Assembly (NCBI GenBank): GCA_017354895.1
Contig: CP071499.1
Span: forward strand, 2,480,001-2,544,000
Origin: Podospora comata
Taxonomy: Eukaryota; Ascomycota; Sordariomycetes; Sordariales; Podosporaceae
Direction: 5' to 3'
Length of the DNA: 64,000 bases
In this document: piece after piece, positions 34,559 through 43,540 of the stretch
How the letters are laid out: each line of letters opens with the position of its first letter
Numbering within the stretch: the first letter of the stretch is position 1
Position numbers and translations under genes: made by a program
Notes under the pieces: generated by a model
The model's input: only the letters and a program-made list of their open reading frames with translations
What the model was told of the DNA's origin: nothing
The model's database searches: none

Positions 34559-36676
34559 ATGGCGGCAGCATACGAACATCTTCCCGATGGTGCATACCAA
34601 GCCGGTGGTGGTGTCTCTGGCCGCGTGCACCGAGTGAGAGATCTCAAGCCTCATGTTCTTGATCATCTCAGAAAGGTCTACAGTGCCCATGGCAAGGACA
34701 GCTGGACCCCCGAACAGACGGCTGTTTTCCTGAAGACGGTTCAACACGATACACCCTCGGAACTTGCCCTGGAACTGGCTGACGATAAGGACTGGGAGTT
34801 GGTCACTTTTCTCAAGTACATGACTTCAGAAGTGACCAGTGCCGTTGCACCCCCTGAGGAAGTCGACCTTTCTTGGCCCCTATCTGCCTACTTCATCAGC
34901 TCCAGCCACAACACCTACTTGACCGGAAACCAGCTGTCGAGTGACTCCAGCGCCGATGCCTACAGGAATGTTTTGAAGAGAGGTTGCAGATGCATCGAGG
35001 TGGATGTCTGGGATGGAGATGAGCCGGATTCCGACAGCGATACCAGCATCAGTAGCAGTGACGAGGAAGGGGTCACGTCCAAGTCCAAGAAGAGACTGAG
35101 CTCGGTCAAGGACAAGCTTCCTAGCTCCCTGACGAGCAAGTTGGAAAAGACGTCTTTGGGTAAGAAATTGGACAAACATATCAGCACTGCTTCCACCATC
35201 ACCACCCCCCGATCCAGCACCATCACCAAACCTGCCACCAAATCGCCCACTCCCACATCACCTCCCTCTGCGAAGGACAAAAACAAGGAAAAGAAGACCG
35301 CAAACTCATCATCAAAAATAGGTTCCAGCACAGACTCAGGCGCGCCCCTAACCAGGTCAACCTCGACCTCTTCCGGCCCAGCAGGCCCAACCATCCACCG
35401 CGCCCCCTCCCTCAAGGAACCTCGTGTTTACCACGGCTACACCCTCACCAAAGAAGTCTCCTTCCGCGAAGTCTGCCTCGCAATCCGCGAAACAGCCTTC
35501 GAAACAACTGACTCCCCCCTCATCGTCTCCCTCGAGGTCCACTGCAGCCCCGAACAGCAACTCACCATGGTAGCCATCATGACCGAAACCTGGGGCGACC
35601 TCCTCCTCCCCGAACCAAAAGAAGACGCCACATGCCTCCCCGCCCCCGGCGACTTGAAGGGTAAAATCCTCGTCAAGGTCAAATACACCCCTCCCCCATC
35701 CGCCTCCTCCACCTCCCCCCCCGGCAGCGACACCCCCCCCGAAAACATCGACCCCTCCACCACCAAACCAAAAAAACCCTCCAAGATCATCCACGCCCTC
35801 TCAAAACTGGGCATCTACACTCGCGGCGTCTCCTTCAAATCCCTGACCCAACCGGAAGCCTCAATGCCGACCCACATCTTCTCCCTCTCCGAGTCCGGCG
35901 TCTCCGAAGTCCACGCCAAATCAGCCCAGGACCTGTTTGAGCACAACCGCCGCTACCTCATGCGGGCTTACCCATCAGGGCTAAGGATCCGATCGTCAAA
36001 CCTCGACCCAGCAGTCTTTTGGCGCAAAGGGATCCAAGTCGTCGCACTAAACTGGCAAAACTGGGACGAAGGCATGATGCTAAACGAGGGGATGTTTGCA
36101 GGCACAAACGGCTATGTTCTCAAGCCAGAAGGCTACCGCCCCCACAAACCCCTCCCCCCAACCCCTCCCTCCGCCGGTACCGCCCCCCAAGCAAACGCGG
36201 TGACGCACTACACAATGGACCTCGCCATCACCGTCCTCGCGGCGCAGGACATACCCCTCCCCCTGGGCGACACCAAACCCTCGGGCTTCCGCCCTTACCT
36301 CAAGGTCGAGATCCACGTCGAGGAGCCCGGCGAGCGGCACGGCACAACCGCCGCTGCTTCTTCCTCGATCCCCGACGACGGCAAGGAAAAGGAGGGCGAG
36401 TACAAGGCAAAGACCAAGTCCCTCAAGGGCACCGTCGACCCTGACTGGAAAGGGCAAGAACTGGTCTTCAAGGGCATCCCCGGCGTGGTGCCAGAGCTGA
36501 GCTTTGTCAGGTTCTTGGTGAGGGATGACGAGATTGGAAAGGACAGCTTGGCCGCGTGGGCGTGCGTGAGGTTAGATAGGTTGAGGGAGGGGTATAGGTT
36601 TGTGCATCTGATGGATGGGAGGGGGGTCGAGACGGAGGGGGTGGTTTTGGTCAAGGTGGAGAGGAGGCTGTACTAG
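34559..36676 (+). CDS. plc1: Phosphoinositide-specific phospholipase C
   Basis: Single exon, 705 residues. The enzyme hydrolyses phosphatidylinositol 4,5-bisphosphate to inositol trisphosphate and diacylglycerol at the inner plasma membrane. The X half starts with LSAYFISSSHNTYLTGNQ, with catalytic His117 and calcium ligands Asn118, Glu147 and Asp149 (CIEVDVWDG). An insertion of about 130 Ser/Thr/Lys-rich residues splits X before the second histidine (HGYTLTKEV, about 292). The Y half has GIYTRGVSF, RAYPSGLRIRSSN and GIQVVALNWQ, followed by a C2 domain (about 545-705). There is no PH domain and no clear EF-hand, so this is a short fungal isoform. A start context of caatATGG was used. Confidence 0.94.
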   Translation: MAAAYEHLPDGAYQAGGGVSGRVHRVRDLKPHVLDHLRKVYSAHGKDSWTPEQTAVFLKTVQHDTPSELALELADDKDWELVTFLKYMTSEVTSAVAPPEEVDLSWPLSAYFISSSHNTYLTGNQLSSDSSADAYRNVLKRGCRCIEVDVWDGDEPDSDSDTSISSSDEEGVTSKSKKRLSSVKDKLPSSLTSKLEKTSLGKKLDKHISTASTITTPRSSTITKPATKSPTPTSPPSAKDKNKEKKTANSSSKIGSSTDSGAPLTRSTSTSSGPAGPTIHRAPSLKEPRVYHGYTLTKEVSFREVCLAIRETAFETTDSPLIVSLEVHCSPEQQLTMVAIMTETWGDLLLPEPKEDATCLPAPGDLKGKILVKVKYTPPPSASSTSPPGSDTPPENIDPSTTKPKKPSKIIHALSKLGIYTRGVSFKSLTQPEASMPTHIFSLSESGVSEVHAKSAQDLFEHNRRYLMRAYPSGLRIRSSNLDPAVFWRKGIQVVALNWQNWDEGMMLNEGMFAGTNGYVLKPEGYRPHKPLPPTPPSAGTAPQANAVTHYTMDLAITVLAAQDIPLPLGDTKPSGFRPYLKVEIHVEEPGERHGTTAAASSSIPDDGKEKEGEYKAKTKSLKGTVDPDWKGQELVFKGIPGVVPELSFVRFLVRDDEIGKDSLAAWACVRLDRLREGYRFVHLMDGRGVETEGVVLVKVERRLY

Positions 36677-36992
36677 GTAGGTAGGGTAGCAGGGTGGTGA
36701 TGATGTGAATGTGCCTTTCTTTTGGAAATAGCCATGCTATGTAACTTGGCTATCAAGATGTCGTTTTTTCGCTGGGGTTCTTGATAGTGGTTCTTGTGGT
36801 GTAACGGGAGGCTCAGCTCCAGTGGTGTGAACTCCACCATTCCACGTCATCGTAGCAAGCAGAAAAACGAGATCATGTTCAGGTCATAACAAGTGCAAGC
36901 TAATCCTGCACTTCTTGCCAGAAGCATACAAGTAACTTTTCGCTAGTGTCTTCTTTTCCCAATCGCTCGTTGATATGATACCAAACCTCCCA
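36677..36992. other. Convergent 3' flanks
   Basis: 316 bases between the phospholipase C stop and the stop of the HNH_2-like gene. Nothing recognisable. Confidence 0.6.
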
Positions 36993-38076
36993 TCATGCAC
37001 ACTTGATTCCAGCCATGAACCCAGCCTCTCTGAGATGCCATTGAAGGTCAAAAGCCTGCTGAACCCTTAGGACTTGTTCTCTCGGTACAGGCAGGCAATA
37101 GACATCCCCCGTCTTGTATAGAGGCCGCAAACCCTCAAACCCATCGTCCTCAAAACCATCCTCATGATCAGGATATATAGGCTTCGACATCACCTCGAAC
37201 CCATCCTTAGACCTAGACGTGTCTTCCTCGTAGTGCTCCAGATTCATCATTTCCAGAATGTCTTCGTCAGCCAGGTTAATGACGGCGTCACTGGGCATAG
37301 AGCTGCCCTCCGGTAACCAGTGAAGCCGAAGCTTGACGAAAACGATGGCGGGATTCCGTGGACAGCGGGCAGTCTCACCAAGACACTCCAGCGCGAAACG
37401 ATGGGTTTTCCACAGCGTCTGCATGTCTCGGGGCAGATCAAACAGGTTCCAGTCTTCGTGCAGGTGGAAGAACTCCCAATTCATTGTACTGGTGTTGAAA
37501 TTGAGTTGAGCGTATTCTCTCAAAAGGCTATACCTGCCCGCAAACTGAGCGGGGAAAGCAGCCATTTGGAGGAGGTTAAGGAGCCCGGCCTGGAATTTTG
37601 GTGGTTGGTCATTGACGAAGTAGCTTGGCGGAATGATGTGTGTTCTCAGTAGATCGCTAGGGAACTCCGGAGTCGGGGGGAGCGCAGGATCGCCATGTGT
37701 GGCTTCTAGGTCTGTCTCTCAATCAGTTATTGGCCTATTGTGAGGGGACAAACAACATACACTTCCTCACCGCAAGAGCGTAAAATTCAAGATATTGCAC
37801 CACCTGGCTGAACTCGGATTCCTTGCTCACCATGTTTGGGCAAGCTCTGATTCTATCCACATATTGGTGCAGGACACCGAGGTCTGTGTGTATCTAGCAA
37901 GCAAACCGCTCTCGGGTGAAAGACCAGTCCCGGAACTTGATGCTTTTTCGCAGCTGGTCTTGAAAGAATCTGGCGGCTCGGATCTTGTCCCGGCGGAGAG
38001 CCCGGCAAGTTACCTTGTAACCATAAGGCATGGGCCCAGAGCTTTCCTCATCCCGGTTGTCAAAAAGAGATGGCAT
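36993..38076 (-). pseudogene. HNH_2-like fungal protein interrupted by one in-frame TAG (pseudogene or RNA-edited gene)
   Basis: Two exons on the minus strand, 37761-38076 and 36993-37711, with a 49-base intron (donor GTATGT), would give 345 codons. Codon 61 is TAG (complement of 37894-37896), yet the frame stays open and protein-like on both sides: FTRERFAC before and IHTDLGVLHQYVDRIRA after. Downstream, LLRTHIIPPSYF, LWKTHRFALECLGE, VFVKLRLHWLPEG and AFDLQWHLREAGFMAG resemble the C-terminal half of fungal HNH_2 proteins. The usual HNH catalytic core is not convincing. One stop and no frameshift means either a recent pseudogene, a rare allele or a site restored by A-to-I editing (UAG to UGG, Trp). 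A shorter product from the ATG in CPNMVSKE is another possibility. Confidence 0.55.
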
Positions 38077-39031
38077 GATTGTTGGACAGAACGATGTGGG
38101 CTGGTGATGGATGTTGGTTGATGGATGCTGGTTGATGAAAGTTGGTTGTACGAAGAAGAGGAGGGAAACGCAAAATATAGGGAAGAAAAGATGAGCAGCC
38201 CACGCCGTGTGGCGCCTGCCCAGCACCTTTCCCGAGTATCAGCTCGCCCGAGAGCAAGAAGGACATGGACGAGTTGGACCTGGACCTCCGGCTGTGCACT
38301 TGCGTTGCTTGAGAACCAAGCTCCGGTCTCGTTCCTCCGGTCAGGTGATGGTTCGTTCCTCACTGAAACGTCATATCCTCGTGAACATCCACGCCGGGGA
38401 CAGAATGACTAGCCACACAAAAGGCACCCCAACCATACTTTCTCCAGGGCGGGCCCTCCATCCATCATGCAGGTAGCAGCTCCTCGCCTTCCATATCTCA
38501 TCGTGCGCACTTGTCTGAACATAGACAGGCATGGAAGGGACCAACCAATCTACCCACGGCAACTCTGGTCCCCTCCCCTTCCAGTCCAGCCGGCGATGAC
38601 GCGAGCAATGGGAGCAACATCCACTCCGACACCGACTACCTTTGTGGGACCTTCCACCTCGGAGCCGTGCATTGCGTGACTACCTCACCCTCACTCCCCA
38701 GCAAAAAGCCAGACCTCGCCTCCTCACGACTACCACACGCGCCAGCAACTTCCCCAGCGAAGAATTCTTCCGCTCATGCCCGACGGCCGGCTGGATTACC
38801 CGCGGGAATGTGCAGGGGCTGCTTTCCGATTGTCGTCTGGCGGATGGCGTCGTCAGGGTAGGTTTACTTCCTCGTTGCGCGAGCAGAAAGCACACAGGTA
38901 AGTGGCAGAGGGACGGGACGGAGGAGCCGGCAAGCGGTGAGCGACTTCTTCCCTCGAGTCAAGGTCATCATCAGCAGCGGGTCTGATGGAACGAGAACGT
39001 CATCCCTTGGTGTTGTTTGGAAGGTGTGGAT

Positions 39032-39141
39032 GGAGAGGAGAGGAGAGGAGAGGAGAGGAGAGGAGAGGAGAGGAGAGGAGAGGAGAGGAGAGGAGAGGAG
39101 AGGAGAGGAGAGGAGAGGAGAGGAGAGGAGAGGAGAGGAGG
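39032..39141. repeat. (AGGAG)n satellite, about 21 copies
   Basis: A near-perfect five-base tandem array over about 110 bases. One strand is all purine, so it can form triplex (H-DNA) structures. Confidence 0.97.
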
Positions 39142-39221
39142 AATTTGTGGTTCATTGTCAGGGGAGTTCGTAGGAATCGGTGGGCTTTTGTGCGTCTGGC
39201 ATCTCGTGATCATGAGGGTCC

Positions 39222-39408
39222 TTGTGAGGAGGTTGTGTGAGGAGGTTGTGTGAGGAGGTTGTGTGAGGAGGTTGTGTGAGGAGGTTGTGTGAGGAGGTTG
39301 TGTGAGGAGGTTGTGTGAGGAGGTTGTGTGAGGAGGTTGTGTGAGGAGGTTGTGTGAGGAGGTTGTGTGAGGAGGTTGTGTGAGGAGGTTGTGTGAGGAG
39401 GTTGTGTA
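39222..39408. repeat. 13-base minisatellite, about 14 copies
   Basis: Tandem copies of GAGGAGGTTGTGT with essentially no divergence between units, ending in a variant GTTGTGTAAG. It begins about 80 bases after the AGGAG array and shares the GAGGAG core. Homogeneous units suggest recent slippage or unequal exchange, or that copy number is unstable. Confidence 0.97.
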
Positions 39409-39688
39409 AGTTTGGAGTATATTGATCGGTTAGGTCTGGTACACAATACGCCGAGATGTTGAAAGTCTTAGCTATAGCCTGGGTATGAATATTTCTGGCT
39501 CATCACGGTAGCAAGAAACCAGCCTCACGACAAAACGCAGCAAACAGAACATCGCCATCAACTACCATTCATATCATCATCATCATCAAATAGCACTTCC
39601 CCACCGCTCCTCTCTTCAAACTATAATAAAAATCCCATGTTAATACCTCCCCAATTTTTAACCCTAAAAACTCCTTGTCCTATATCCC

Positions 39689-42071
39689 CTAATACTGCCA
39701 AAGCACCTTATGATAAACACACCTACTCCCCAGCACCTTATACTCTCCCCCCGTAATCCAACTATCATTCGTCGCCAGCTTGGCAAACACGCTCGCCCCC
39801 TTCCAAACAACAACCTGCTCGTCCATCTCCCTCGCGCTCCTGCTCACCAAAATCTTGTCCTGCAGATCCGGCCTCCTCGCCCTCAACCTCTCCTCCAAGA
39901 ACGGGGCAAAATGCGGAATCTTGGCACCCCCGCCGACAACCATGATGCTCCCTAGCAACTCTCTCACCTTCTTCTCGTCCCCCTTGGCCGCGTTTTGGAT
40001 TGATGTCATGATTGCGATGTCGAGGGGGGCGACGGGGAGGACAGAGTCCCGCTCTGTGGCGAGATCTTTGGCTGTTCGCTGGAGGGGTTGGTTTGAGGTT
40101 GGGTTGTTGTCGAAGGAGGTTGTTGGTAGGAGGAAGGAGCCGTTTGGTGCGGGGGTGCCGCCGTTGCGGGCGGAGGGGACGGGGGAGCCGTTGAGATCAC
40201 GGGAGGATGCGCCGAACATGTAAGGGGCGGGGACGGGGGTTGAGACACCAGCGTCCGGGGCTGGGGAGGGGGCTTTGGATGTGCCTGGGGTCGCGCTGGC
40301 ATTGTTGTTGTGGCCGAGGAAGTTGAACGGGTTGGACCTTTCCTTACTTGGGGTTGCCATACCCATCTCGCCAGGGGCGCCGGTGAAGGAAGATGCCGGG
40401 ATGGTGGTTTGGGTGACGGAGGGTTGGATATGTGCCAGGATGGCGAGCTGGGCGGCAGAGGTAGGGTCGTCAGGCATGTCGACATCATAAGCGTTGTAGG
40501 ACCGGTCGATCAGATGTCGCCTCTTGTCCAGTTTGTGGCTGTTGTCGAATATCGATGGATCGTAGAAGCCCATAGGGGCGAGAATAACCTCATCGTAGCA
40601 CTTGAACATGTACTTCCGCGTCGGCTGGTTTGGAGCGCGGAGGTGGAAGTCGTAGTTTTGGACCGAGATGTTGGCTTGCGACAAAGTGCAATACTTGATC
40701 TTGAGTTCCTCGGCCAGCAGGAAATCATATCTCCTACGGAGGTTGATCTCTTGATATGGGAAATTATCATAGAGCATCATCTTGATGAAAGTCTCTGTGA
40801 CATCCCAGCCGCCAAACTTGAGGTTGATGCGCGAGTCTTCGATACAGAGACCGTCTTCCACGCAAGCGATGGAGGTCTTTTGCGCACCGCAGTCCACCAC
40901 ACAGGCCTGAGTGTAACCGGCACCGAAGGTCGCGGCCATGCTCTCCTGAATGAACGCAACCCTGCTAAACTCGAACCATTCGATGCAAAGATGTAGAAGT
41001 TGTTCGACATACTTCTTGTCGTAAAGATCTGGGATAATGATGACACAGCTGTACTGCTTCCACTCTGTGCTCTTCTTCAGTCCCAGTTCCCACCGAAAGG
41101 CTCGGTCTAGTAATGTCTCAAGGTCGTTGAAAAGATGTGCCTGAGTAGGGTACTCGTTCTCGTTCAACCAGCCATTCTGAATCGGCCTCCACAGCTTGAA
41201 CTTGGGATTTGAATCGTCTGGCACGCGCTGGGCTTGGTGGCCAATGAATACTGCAGATTCTGAACCACCATCCTCCAGCGTGCTGACATCGGTCCATTCG
41301 ACTTGGAGTGGGTCATTGTGCTGCGAGATGATCTCTGGTTCTGTTCTTCTGTTGAAGTTGACAACAAGGTCCTTGGAATTAGGCAGCACCTTCCGCTTGT
41401 TTTGGCGCATGTCCACCTTCAGGTCGTTGCACGCCTTCTGGTACTTCTTTGACCATTCCTCGCCGTGCTGTTGATCCATGCCCCGCTCCTCAAACTTGCG
41501 TCGCGGTAGCGCCTCGTACATCTCAGACTCGGTTTGCGGGTACTTGGTCGCAAGTACCATGGGAATGGTCTTGGGAAGGGCATCGCTCGCAAAGCCGAGT
41601 CGCAAGTTTTGACTTCCCGGGTGTATCACGATAATCTTTGACGGGTCCATATAAGACGACGAAGGACCACCATCCTCGCCCTGGAGGTCGTCGACGGGAA
41701 GCGTAACGTCGCCATTGGTGTTGTTGAGTGCACGATCGCGGTCTTTGGCGTTTTGTACCAGTCGGTCTCGGTTCGCCTCTGCTTGAAGCCTCAGCGACAA
41801 GATCTGGTCATCGCGCTTCATGTAGTCCCTGCCCAGCCCATGTCAGCAACTTGATGCGCCCGGTTGTCCAGCACACTGGCTATTCCTTACGTGTAGTAAT
41901 TCTTCTGATTGATTGGTGGCACGTCGGGCCAGCTCGTTTGCTTCATGCCATTGTCGGTGCGCTCGAGTCCTGGTGATGGTGGTGAGCAATTGGCGATTCT
42001 GCCCGTCTTTCATGTATCGACCGGTGCTTACCCTCCCTGGCGAGGACACGCTCGCTGACTTTGCCGACCAT
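39689..42071 (-). CDS. arp8: Actin-related protein 8, INO80 chromatin-remodelling subunit
   Basis: Three exons on the minus strand: 42032-42071, 41891-41969 and 39689-41828, giving 753 codons (752 aa). Introns are 62 bases each. The N-terminus reads MVGKVSERVLAREG, then KQTSWPDVPPINQKNYYT. Actin-fold segments include IIVIHPGSQNLRLGFASD, AACVVDCGAQ-like ACVVDCGAQKTSIACVEDG, INLKFGGWDVTE and IMVVGGGAKIPHF. The long Pro/Ser/Asn-rich insertion before the last actin subdomain is an ARP8-type feature of low complexity. In yeast, Arp8 with Arp4 and actin binds the HSA region of Ino80 and links the remodeller to extranucleosomal DNA. The coding strand turns from C-rich to G-rich in the last 300 bases. 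Confidence 0.93.
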
Positions 42072-42964
42072 CTTGGCTGGGGTATCTGGTGTTGCTGTTG
42101 ATTTATCTTCTGCTGATATTTGCTGTTGGATCTATCGAAGCTGTTGTTGGCAGGTCGAGCGTTGGAATCAAAACTTTAAGATCACTCGTTCGGTCGGAGG
42201 CGTTGCTTGGACACGGTGGAAGCAGGGTATTAATTCCGAACGCGCTTCTCGTCTCGGGAGGTACCTGGCGACGGTTGACGGAGCAAGTAGAAGCCGATAT
42301 GCGCGGGGAGGTATCGTGGTGGCTGGTCGAGGCTATTCAGGCCCAAATTTTCATCCATGTGTGCTCCTGTTTGTGGGCAAGACGTTGGAGTTGCTCTTTT
42401 CTATTTTGTGCCGCCTCAAGCTGGCTGCTGCTGGAATTTGGCTGCCATTGGTTTGCGAGCTTCACAGCGCGGCCGTTGGGGATGCTGATGGTTGTACCTC
42501 TACGCTAGCCGAATCTGGGGATGGCGGCTTGAGAAATGCTCACCGCCTTCCTGATGGGGACATTAATGATTTTGTCGACGACTTACATTGGACGACGACC
42601 ACCAGATCTTCACAGCAAGCTGAAGTAACACAGTGAATAACATTCATAAAATAACTATATTTTTTAATCCGAAGCTGTCATCAGTTTCACCCAGATTCAT
42701 CCCAAGTGCAGAACGTTCCATGAGTCAACCCAGCCAACAACCAACAACTTTGCCAGCCAGCTGCCTTCACCTGTCCGCCAGCCCTATGACGTCGCCACTT
42801 ACATGCATTGCCAGACGCGGCCTCAAGAGATGAACACCTCAACCTTTTTCAACAGTTACCTGTAACCTCGAGTACAACTTCAAAGACCTTTTGATTCTGA
42901 CACTTCACTCTCCAATTCACCCAATCTCATCATCATCCACTCTCACTTTCAAACAACAGCAACC
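42072..42964. other. Divergent promoter region (ARP8 / proline-rich gene)
   Basis: 893 bases between divergent starts. A 191-residue open frame at 42061-42636 overlaps the ARP8 start and has no recognisable domain, so it is not annotated as a gene. The last 100 bases before 42965 are A/C/T-rich, as in a fungal leader. Confidence 0.5.
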
Positions 42965-43540
42965 ATGCCCCCCATTCCCCTCCACACCAACTCCCCCATC
43001 AACCCCGCCAAAGCCTCAGGCATAACCCCCCAAACCACCCCCCCAAACAATGATCAGCCAGCACCAACGAAAACAACCTCTCTCCCCCCTTCAGCTGCTC
43101 CCAATAACGGCCCACCACCACCCCAACCAGGCGCCGTTCCCCATCTTCCTCAACCAACCTCCTTCCCAGCCTCCTCCACCGGTCCTGCTCCCCCTCAACC
43201 AGCAGCCGCCCCAGCCACTACCGCAGCACCAACATACCCACCCCCACCCCAGTCCTCAATCCCCCCTCCAGAACTGCCATACAATCAGCGAGGAACCTCG
43301 ACAGCTTTTACACCTGCTACAACGACAGGAGCAGCGGTGTTGCCCGGCCCGAGCCCTTACGAGACTGGTGGTGGGCAGGGGTACCAGCAGAGGACGGATT
43401 CGGGGTATCGGCCTGGGGGAGGGGAGGAAAATGAGGAGCAGGGTGTGTTGGGGAGTGTGATGGGGTATGCTAAAGCTGCGGGAGAGAAGCTGAGTGAGGC
43501 GGAGAGGGAGGTTTGGAGGAGGATTAATGGGGAGAAGTGA
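42965..43540 (+). CDS. Proline-rich protein with conserved C-terminal helix, function unknown
   Basis: Single exon, 191 residues, start context caaccATGCC. Residues 1-110 are disordered and dominated by Pro, Ala, Gln, Ser and Thr. The last 35 residues switch character to a charged amphipathic helix, GSVMGYAKAAGEKLSEAE followed by REVWRRINGEK. In my recollection that tail is the conserved part of small uncharacterised ascomycete proteins. Base composition switches from C-rich to G-rich near 43330 at the same boundary. No enzymatic motif, signal peptide or membrane segment is seen. No function is proposed. Confidence 0.75.
   Translation: MPPIPLHTNSPINPAKASGITPQTTPPNNDQPAPTKTTSLPPSAAPNNGPPPPQPGAVPHLPQPTSFPASSTGPAPPQPAAAPATTAAPTYPPPPQSSIPPPELPYNQRGTSTAFTPATTTGAAVLPGPSPYETGGGQGYQQRTDSGYRPGGGEENEEQGVLGSVMGYAKAAGEKLSEAEREVWRRINGEK

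Larger units (their letters stand above)
38077..39688. other. Intergenic region with satellite arrays and a coding-like patch
   Basis: Upstream of the HNH_2-like gene and downstream of ARP8. The patch 38642-38860 has codon-like composition (ALRDYLTLTPQQ, ASNFPSEEFF, GWITRGNVQGLL) and ends at a GTAGGT donor-like site, but no family or downstream exon could be assigned. It may be an exon of a small unresolved gene or a remnant. Two satellite arrays follow. Confidence 0.4.

Noticed and set aside
39222-39408. CRISPR-like array
   Set aside because: Units are directly contiguous with no unique spacers; it is a minisatellite in a eukaryotic genome.
42061-42636. 191-residue plus-strand frame next to ARP8
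   Set aside because: Overlaps the ARP8 first exon on the opposite strand, has no domain, and codon use is unlike real neighbours.
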